Assembly (NCBI RefSeq): GCF_950101795.1
Contig: NZ_CATNLZ010000036.1
Span: 1-64,000 of the forward strand
Source of the DNA: Nocardioides sp. T2.26MG-1
Lineage (GTDB): Bacteria; Actinomycetota; Actinomycetes; Propionibacteriales; Nocardioidaceae
Length of the DNA stretch: 64,000 nt
Direction: 5' to 3'
Positions within the stretch are counted from its first letter, which is position 1. Each line of letters starts with the position of its first letter. Made by a program: the position numbers and the translations under genes. Under the pieces are notes generated by a model. It worked only from the letters and a program-made list of their open reading frames with translations. It searched no databases and was not told the origin of the DNA. Of this stretch, positions 58,507 to 64,000 are shown piece after piece.

Positions 58507-58520
58507 GCAAGGATGGGCGG
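58507..58520 (+). promoter_or_regulatory. -10 region of lpd
   Basis: AAGGAT (58509-58514) lies 6 bases before the GTG at 58521. The block GCAAGGATGGgCGGGTGGC is shared almost base for base with the start of lhr. Confidence 0.45.
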
Positions 58521-59900
58521 GTGGCCGACGCCGAATTCGACGTACTCATCCTCGGTGCAGGCTCCGGTGGTTACGCCTGCGCACTCCGCGCGGCGCAGCT
58601 GGGCCTGACCGTGGGCCTGGTCGAGAAAGCCAACCTGGGCGGCACGTGTCTGCACATCGGGTGCATCCCCACCAAGGCGCTCCTGCACGCCGCCGAGGTC
58701 GCCGACCAGGCGCGCGACGCCGAGTCGTTCGGCGTCCGGGCCACCCTCGAGGGCATCGACATGGCCGGCGTGAACGCCTACAAGGACGGCGTGGTCTCCC
58801 GCCTGTTCAAGGGCCTCACCGGGCTGATCAAGGGCCGCGGCATCACGGTCATCGAGGGCGCCGGCAGGCTCACCGGCCCGCGCCAGGTGACCGTCGGCGA
58901 CGCGACGTACTCCGGCCGCAACGTCGTGCTCGCCTCCGGCTCGTACGCCCGCACACTCCCCGGCCTCGAGATCGACGGTGAGCGCATCATCACCTCCGAC
59001 CACGCGCTGCGCCTGGACCGGGTGCCCGCGTCGGTCGTTGTGCTCGGCGGCGGCGTCATCGGCTGCGAGTTCGCCAGCGTGTGGCGCAGCTTCGGGGCCG
59101 AGGTGACGATCGTCGAGGCGCTGCCGCGACTGGTGGCCGTCGAGGACGAGGCGTCGTCCAAGGCGCTCGAGCGCGCGTTCCGCAAGCGCGGCATCGCGTT
59201 CCGCACCGGCACGCCGTTCGAGAGCGTCAAGCACACCGACACCGGCGTCGCGGTGATGGTCGAGGGTGGTGACGCGATCGAGGCCGAGCTGCTGCTGGTC
59301 GCGGTCGGGCGCGGCCCGGTGACCGAGGGGCTCGGCTACGACGAGCAGGGCGTGACGATGGACCGCGGCTTCGTCCTCACCGACGACCGGTGCCGCACCA
59401 ACCTCGAGGGCGTGTACGCCGTGGGCGACATCGTGCCCGGCCTGCAGCTGGCCCACCGCGGCTTCCAGCAGGGCATCTTCGTGGCCGAGGAGATCGCCGG
59501 GCTCGACCCCTCCCCGATCGACGAGGCGGGCATCCCGCGGGTCACCTACTCCCACCCCGAGGTCGCCTCGGTCGGGCTCAACGAGGCGCACGCGGCCGAG
59601 ACCTACGGGGCCGACGGCATCGAGACGCTCACCTACGACCTGGGGGGCAACGGCAAGAGCCAGATCCTCAAGACCCAGGGCTTCGTCAAGCTCGTGCGCC
59701 GCAAGGACGGCCCCGTCGTGGGTGTCCACATGGTCGGCGACCGGGTCGGCGAGCTCATCGGCGAGGCGCAGATGATCTACAACTGGGAGGGGTACCCGGA
59801 AGACGTGGCCCCGCTCGTCCACGCGCACCCGACCCAGAACGAGGCCCTCGGCGAGGCGCACCTCGCGCTCGCCGGCAAGCCCCTCCACGCTCACTCCTGA
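58521..59900 (+). CDS. lpdA: Dihydrolipoyl dehydrogenase
   Basis: A 459-residue FAD enzyme that reoxidises dihydrolipoamide (E3 of 2-oxoacid dehydrogenases and glycine cleavage). FAD motif LILGAGSGGYACALRAAQLG, redox-active pair in NLGGTCLHIGCIPTKAL, NAD motif VVLGGGVIGCEFASVW, and the C-terminal HAHPTQNEALGEAH with the catalytic His-Glu are all present. sucB follows after 43 bases on the same strand, with the same metabolic role. Confidence 0.95.
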   Translation: MADAEFDVLILGAGSGGYACALRAAQLGLTVGLVEKANLGGTCLHIGCIPTKALLHAAEVADQARDAESFGVRATLEGIDMAGVNAYKDGVVSRLFKGLTGLIKGRGITVIEGAGRLTGPRQVTVGDATYSGRNVVLASGSYARTLPGLEIDGERIITSDHALRLDRVPASVVVLGGGVIGCEFASVWRSFGAEVTIVEALPRLVAVEDEASSKALERAFRKRGIAFRTGTPFESVKHTDTGVAVMVEGGDAIEAELLLVAVGRGPVTEGLGYDEQGVTMDRGFVLTDDRCRTNLEGVYAVGDIVPGLQLAHRGFQQGIFVAEEIAGLDPSPIDEAGIPRVTYSHPEVASVGLNEAHAAETYGADGIETLTYDLGGNGKSQILKTQGFVKLVRRKDGPVVGVHMVGDRVGELIGEAQMIYNWEGYPEDVAPLVHAHPTQNEALGEAHLALAGKPLHAHS

Positions 59901-59943
59901 ACCGTTCAACGCACTCTCCACGACACGCAAGCGAAGGAAGTCC

Positions 59944-61359
59944 ATGGCCACCGAAGTCACCCTGCCGGCACTCGGCGAGTCCGTCACCGAAGGCACCGTC
60001 ACCCGCTGGCTCAAGCAGGTCGGCGACACGGTGGCGGTCGACGAGCCGCTGCTCGAGGTCTCGACGGACAAGGTCGACACCGAGATCCCCTCGCCCGTCG
60101 GCGGCACGCTGCTGGAGACCAAGGTCGCCGAGGACGAGACGGTCGAGGTCGGCGCCGTGCTCGCCGTGATCGGGTCGGGTCAGCCCGCCCCGGCGCAGCA
60201 GGCCCCCGAGCCGCAGCAGGCCCCCGAGCCGCAGCCGGAGCCCGAGCCCGCACCGGAGCCGGAGCCGGAGCGCAAGCCCGAGCCGGAGCCCGCGCAGCAG
60301 GAGCAGACCCCGCCGCCGGCGTCCGCACCCCAGGCCGCGCCCGCGCAGCCTGCGGCGCAGACCCAGCCGGCCGCTGCGCCGACCCAGTCCGCTCAGCCGG
60401 CCGCGGCCGGCGACGGTCCTGGGTACGTCACGCCGCTGGTGCGCAAGATGGCCGCCCAGCACGGCGTCGACCTCGGTCAGGTGACCGGCACCGGTGTGGG
60501 CGGCCGGATCCGCAAGCAGGACGTCCTCGACGCCGCTCGCGCCCAGGAGCAGGCCCAGCAGGAGGCCCAGCAGGCTCCGGCCCCGGCGGCACCCGCTGCG
60601 GCCGCGTCGTCGGCCGCGCCGGCCGCGCCGTCGGGTGCTCCGTCGCCGCTGCGCGGCACGACCGTGAAGATGTCGCGGCTGCGCAAGATCATCGCCTCAC
60701 GGATGGTCGAGTCGCTGCAGACCTCTGCGCAGCTGACCCAGGTCGTCGAGGTCGACGTCACCAACATCGCCCGGCTGCGCGACAGCGCCAAGCAGGAGTT
60801 CCTTGCTCGCGAGGGCGTCAAGCTGACCTACCTGCCGTTCTTCGCCAAGGCGGCGGTCGACGCGCTCAAGACCCACCCGGCGCTGAACGCGACCATCGAC
60901 ACCGAGGCGGGCGAGGTCACCTACTACGACCGCGAGAACCTCGCGATCGCGGTCGACACCGAGAAGGGCCTGATCACGCCGGTGATCAAGGACGCGGGCG
61001 ACCTCTCCATCGCCGGGCTCGCGAAGAAGATCGGCGACGTCGCGCAGCGCACCCGCACCAACAAGATCGGCCCGGACGAGCTCTCGGGCGGGACCTTCAC
61101 GATCACCAACCTCGGCAGCGTCGGGGCCCTGTGGGACACCCCGATCGTGAACAAGCCCCAGGTGGCGATCCTCGGCCCCGGCGCGGTCGTCAAGCGGCCC
61201 GTCGTGATCGACGACCCGAACCTGGGCGAGACGATCGCGGTGCGCTACATGGTCTACCTGGCGCTGACCTACGACCACCAGCTGGTCGACGGCGCCGACG
61301 CCGGGCGGTTCCTCAGCGACGTGAAGCAGCGCCTGGAGTCCGGCCAGTTCGAAATCTGA
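59944..61359 (+). CDS. sucB: Dihydrolipoamide acyltransferase (E2), SucB type
   Basis: A 471-residue E2 component. One lipoyl domain (1-80) carries K43 in EVSTDKVDTE. A Pro/Ala/Gln/Glu linker with repeated QAPEPQQAPEPQPEPEP follows, then the E3-binding domain (about 157-195: YVTPLVRKMAAQHGVDLGQV) and the catalytic domain with H445 in YDHQLVDGAD. It transfers succinyl (or another acyl) groups to CoA. Many actinobacterial E2 proteins have two or more lipoyl domains; this has one. The end is followed by a terminator hairpin at 61366-61402. Confidence 0.93.
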   Translation: MATEVTLPALGESVTEGTVTRWLKQVGDTVAVDEPLLEVSTDKVDTEIPSPVGGTLLETKVAEDETVEVGAVLAVIGSGQPAPAQQAPEPQQAPEPQPEPEPAPEPEPERKPEPEPAQQEQTPPPASAPQAAPAQPAAQTQPAAAPTQSAQPAAAGDGPGYVTPLVRKMAAQHGVDLGQVTGTGVGGRIRKQDVLDAARAQEQAQQEAQQAPAPAAPAAAASSAAPAAPSGAPSPLRGTTVKMSRLRKIIASRMVESLQTSAQLTQVVEVDVTNIARLRDSAKQEFLAREGVKLTYLPFFAKAAVDALKTHPALNATIDTEAGEVTYYDRENLAIAVDTEKGLITPVIKDAGDLSIAGLAKKIGDVAQRTRTNKIGPDELSGGTFTITNLGSVGALWDTPIVNKPQVAILGPGAVVKRPVVIDDPNLGETIAVRYMVYLALTYDHQLVDGADAGRFLSDVKQRLESGQFEI

Positions 61360-61365
61360 GCGCCA

Positions 61366-61402
61366 GCGGGGCGCGACGACCGGTGACGGCGTCGCGCCCC
61401 GC
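61366..61402 (+). terminator. Terminator after sucB
   Basis: A 13-base perfect stem (GCGGGGCGCGACG with its complement, 61366-61378 and 61390-61402) around an 11-base loop lies 6 bases after the sucB stop. It separates lpd-sucB from the deoR operon. Confidence 0.8.
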
Positions 61403-61421
61403 GTCGCGCTCGTCGCCGGGG

Positions 61422-61491
61422 ACTTTCCTAAACGCAAGACACTTTCGTTGACGCTTGCCCATTGACAAGTCGCCGTCACCTGGCGTCTTCT
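61422..61491 (+). promoter_or_regulatory. deoR promoter and direct-repeat operator
   Basis: TTGACA (61462-61467), an 18-base spacer and TCTTCT (61486-61491) form a promoter 6 bases before the GTG at 61498. Just upstream are two similar 17-base repeats starting ACTTTC and containing ACGC (61422-61438 and 61441-61457, 12 of 17 bases identical, 19 bases apart), the usual arrangement for DeoR-family operators, which suggests autoregulation. Confidence 0.55.
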
Positions 61492-61497
61492 TGGCAC

Positions 61498-62340
61498 GTG
61501 ACCGACGCCACAGGAGGAGCCGCCGAGCTGACCGCCACCGAGCGCCGGCGCCGGATCGTGGCCTCGGTCGCCGAGCAGGGCTTCGTCACGATCTCCGACC
61601 TGGCCGACCGGTTCCACGTCTCCGTGGTCACGGTGCGCTCCGACGTCGACCGGCTCGCCGAGCGTGGCGACCTGCGCCGCATCCGGGGTGGTGTGATGGC
61701 GACCTCCCCCTCACAGCCCGAGAGGTCCTTCGAGGAGACGGCCACGACGCACTCGGCCGAGAAGGCGGCGCTCGGCCGGTCCGCGGCCGCGCTCGTCCGC
61801 TCGGGCTCGACGGTCGTCCTCGACGTCGGGACCACGACCACCGCCGTCGCCGGCGCGCTGTGCCGGCGCACCGACCTCACCGGCGTGACGGTCGTGACCA
61901 ACGGCCTCACGATCGCAGCCGAGCTCGAGCCCGCCTCCGAGCGGTTCACGGTGATGCTGACCGGAGGCACGCTGCGCCGGATGCAGCACTCGCTGGTCGA
62001 CCCCATGGGCGGCCTCCTGCTGGAGCGCATCCACGCCGACCTGGCGATCATCGGCTGCAACGGGGTCGACCCCGAGGCGGGCGTCACCAACGTGAACCTC
62101 CCCGAGGTGGCCATGAAGCAGCGCATGCTCGCCGCCGGCCGCCGCCGGGTCGTCGTGGCGGACGGCTCGAAGATCGGCGTGGTCTCGGTGGCGCACGTGT
62201 GCGCCGTCGACGACGTCGACCTCGTCCTCACCGGCGCCTCCGCACCGCCCGAGGCGGTCGAGCAGCTCCGCGGTCACGACGTGGAGGTCGAGGTCGTCGA
62301 CGCGGCGCCGGACGGCATCCGCGTGCTCGCCCCTTCCTGA
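61498..62340 (+). CDS. DeoR/GlpR-family transcriptional regulator
   Basis: A 280-residue regulator with a winged helix (ERRRRIVASVAEQGFVTISD, then VSVVTVRSDVDRLAERGDL) and a sugar-isomerase-like effector domain (VLDVGTTTTAVAGAL, VVTNGLTIAAEL, LTGGTLRRMQHSLVDPMG) that binds a phosphosugar. GTG 61498 fits the promoter. It is followed after 79 bases, past a hairpin, by a secreted beta-galactosidase, so control of galactoside use is likely. Effector unknown. Confidence 0.9.
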   Translation: MTDATGGAAELTATERRRRIVASVAEQGFVTISDLADRFHVSVVTVRSDVDRLAERGDLRRIRGGVMATSPSQPERSFEETATTHSAEKAALGRSAAALVRSGSTVVLDVGTTTTAVAGALCRRTDLTGVTVVTNGLTIAAELEPASERFTVMLTGGTLRRMQHSLVDPMGGLLLERIHADLAIIGCNGVDPEAGVTNVNLPEVAMKQRMLAAGRRRVVVADGSKIGVVSVAHVCAVDDVDLVLTGASAPPEAVEQLRGHDVEVEVVDAAPDGIRVLAPS

Positions 62341-62345
62341 CCTCT

Positions 62346-62363
62346 CCCGGACCCACGTCCGGG
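62346..62363 (+). terminator. Short hairpin between deoR and the beta-galactosidase gene
   Basis: CCCGGAC-CCAC-GTCCGGG is a perfect 7-base stem lying 5 bases after the deoR stop and 56 bases before the next ATG. It may be a weak terminator or attenuator that lowers expression of the downstream gene. No T-run follows. Confidence 0.45.
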
Positions 62364-62419
62364 TCCACCCTCACCCCCACCCCCATCCCGCCCCACCACG
62401 ACACAGGAGATCTCGGCTC

Positions 62420-64000
62420 ATGAAAGTGAACGCTCACAGCAACCCGTCGAGGACCGGACGGCGGCGCACCGCCGGCCTGGCCGCGGTCCTCGCCCTGGCC
62501 GCTGGGCTCGGCCTGACCACGGTCGGCGCCCCCGCGGCGGCGGCGCCCCGCCCCGTCGCGCAGGCCACCACCGCTGCAGCCACCACGGCCGCCGCCACTG
62601 CCACCCCAACCGGTCAGGACGCGGAGGGCCGGCCGCACTTCGGCGACGGCCGCCCGCACACGATCAGCTACGACCGGTACTCGCTGAAGATCGACGGCGA
62701 GCGCGAGTACATCTGGTCCGGGGAGTTCCACCCGTTCCGGCTGCCGAACCCGGACCTGTGGCGCGACATGCTGGAGAAGTACAAGGCCAACGGGTTCAAC
62801 ACCGTCTCGTTCTACTTCGACTGGGCGCAGTACTCCGCCCGCGACGGCAGCTACGACTTCACCGGCATCCGCGACGTGGAGCGGCTCCTCGACCTCGCCG
62901 AGGACGTCGGCCTGTACGTCATCGCCCGGCCCGGTCCGTACATCAACGCCGAGGTGGACAGCGGCGGCTTCCCGGGATGGCTCCAGACCCAGGCCGGCCG
63001 CGCCCGGACGGACGCCGACGACTACCAGGCCGCGTGGGAGCAGTACTTCGACGCGATCAATCCGATCATCGCCCGTCACCAGCTCACCGACGGGGGCGGT
63101 TCGGTGATCCTCTACCAGATCGAGAACGAGTACACCGGCACCAACGCCACCGGGCAGACCTACATGGAGGAGCTCAAGGCCGCGGTCCGCGGCGATGGCA
63201 TCGATGTCCCGCTGTTCCACAACGACAAGGGTCGCGAGCTGCGCTGGGCCTGCGGCAAGGGAGCACCGGACCTCTACGCCACCGACACCTACCCCGGCAC
63301 GTCGGTCACCGACTACGAGTTCCTCCGCGACGGCACCAGCTTCGACCCCGACCGGTGCGGGGTGGGCGACCGGCCGTTCTTCTGGGCCGAGTTCCAGGGC
63401 GGCTGGTTCCAGCCCTGGGGCGGCGGCCTCTACGAGGACAACCGCGACACCTACGGCCCGACGTTCGAGCGGATCACCTACGGCAACAACATCGACAACC
63501 ACTTCACGATGCAGAACATCTACATGGCCTACGGCGGTACGAACATCGGCTGGACCGCCGACCCGAACGTCGTCTACACCTCCTACGACTACCACGCTGC
63601 CTTCAGCGAGCCCCGCGAGCTCACGAACAAGGTCCCCGTGCTCAAGCAGCAGGGCTACCTCGTGGACGCCGTCACCGACCTCCGCCAACTCGACAACCTG
63701 CCGGGCCAGGTCGAGCACTCGAACGCCGCGCTGCACGTCGCCGGAGACGTCAACCCCGAGACCGGCGCGAGGGTCTACTTCGTCCGGCAGGAGAACATCA
63801 AGTCGACGAGCACGGAGTCCACGACGCTGAGCGTGGACGTCCCCGACGGCAGCTACACCGTGCCGCAGCAGCCGGGGACCGGGATCACGATCGACGGCAA
63901 GGACTACAAGATCCTCCTCGGCGGCTACGACCTCGGTGCCCAGCGGCTGGTGTACTCCACGTCGGAGATCTACACCCACCAGCGCATCGACGACCGCGAC
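62420..64000 (+). CDS. Secreted GH35 beta-galactosidase (3' end outside the window)
   Basis: The first 527 codons run to the window edge without a stop. An Arg-rich signal peptide (GRRRTAGLAAVLALAAGLG, possibly Tat) with an Ala/Thr-rich spacer precedes the GH35 barrel: RYSLKIDGEREYIWSGEFHPFRL, acid/base Glu in YQIENEYTG (E237), and nucleophile in FFWAEFQGGW (E324). These mark beta-galactosidases acting on galactosides of plant polymers. AGGAGA (62405-62410) supports the ATG. Downstream jelly-roll domains are expected beyond the edge. It follows the DeoR regulator. Confidence 0.92.
   Translation, partial: MKVNAHSNPSRTGRRRTAGLAAVLALAAGLGLTTVGAPAAAAPRPVAQATTAAATTAAATATPTGQDAEGRPHFGDGRPHTISYDRYSLKIDGEREYIWSGEFHPFRLPNPDLWRDMLEKYKANGFNTVSFYFDWAQYSARDGSYDFTGIRDVERLLDLAEDVGLYVIARPGPYINAEVDSGGFPGWLQTQAGRARTDADDYQAAWEQYFDAINPIIARHQLTDGGGSVILYQIENEYTGTNATGQTYMEELKAAVRGDGIDVPLFHNDKGRELRWACGKGAPDLYATDTYPGTSVTDYEFLRDGTSFDPDRCGVGDRPFFWAEFQGGWFQPWGGGLYEDNRDTYGPTFERITYGNNIDNHFTMQNIYMAYGGTNIGWTADPNVVYTSYDYHAAFSEPRELTNKVPVLKQQGYLVDAVTDLRQLDNLPGQVEHSNAALHVAGDVNPETGARVYFVRQENIKSTSTESTTLSVDVPDGSYTVPQQPGTGITIDGKDYKILLGGYDLGAQRLVYSTSEIYTHQRIDDRD

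Noticed and set aside
1..64000. tRNA, rRNA or CRISPR arrays
   Set aside because: I looked for TPsiC-arm-like sequences and regularly spaced direct repeats in the gaps on both strands and found none; a covariance-model scan was not possible.

Overview
The window is very GC-rich and densely packed, with frequent GTG starts and many 1-4 base stop/start overlaps. Its gene set (ClgR, F420-type luciferase-like oxidoreductase, Eis-like acetyltransferase, DUF3046, YcaQ-like protein, 1512-residue Lhr next to Nei2) points to an actinobacterium, most likely Nocardioidaceae (Nocardioides-like). Many genes start 6-8 bases after a TAnnnT-type -10 element, so leaderless transcription looks common. I saw no rRNA, tRNA or CRISPR array.

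Layout. 1-6.6 kb: tail of a transposase, then a translationally coupled minus-strand set (methyltransferase, DUF2064, GT2 glycosyltransferase), a divergent membrane glycosyltransferase-like protein, and a coupled NAD-epimerase / methylthioadenosine phosphorylase / MFS set. 6.6-14.5 kb: DUF3046, a DinB-methyltransferase fusion, a GNAT acetyltransferase, an ABC-2 exporter operon, and a divergent two-component system whose kinase is fused to a large DUF4153/4173-type membrane domain. 14.5-16 kb: an IS110 element with a frameshifted transposase. 16-23 kb: RidA, YcaQ-like protein, Eis-like acetyltransferase, a strong isolated hairpin, a Ser/Thr kinase coupled to a lipoprotein, LysR regulator with divergent EamA exporter, and a secreted Pro/His repeat protein. 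23-28.3 kb: Lhr helicase and Nei2 glycosylase.

28.3-52.6 kb: a conserved minus-strand chromosomal backbone read right to left: thyA, dfrA, dapA, rnj, ftsK, rodZ-like, rimO, pgsA, cinA, clgR (same order as in Mycobacterium tuberculosis). It is interrupted by genes for secreted or catabolic enzymes: GH10 xylanase, flavodoxin, M4 metalloprotease, 5'-nucleotidase, ExeM-type nuclease and GH15 glucoamylase/trehalase. 52.6-64 kb: PhzF, an ECF sigma factor fused to a membrane-anchored C-terminal domain, GcvT, leucyl aminopeptidase, Lpd and SucB, then a DeoR regulator followed by a secreted GH35 beta-galactosidase cut by the window edge.

Functional themes are central metabolism and housekeeping (lysine, folate/thymidylate, glycine cleavage, 2-oxoacid dehydrogenase, RNA decay, chromosome segregation), DNA repair (Lhr, Nei2, YcaQ-like), and polymer scavenging outside the cell (xylan, galactosides, protein, DNA and nucleotides). 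The most unusual items are two multidomain regulators (sigma-membrane fusion, kinase-DUF4153 fusion), the sugar/MTAP cluster located where recA would be expected, an in-frame repeat inside lhr, and several clear operator-like palindromes.
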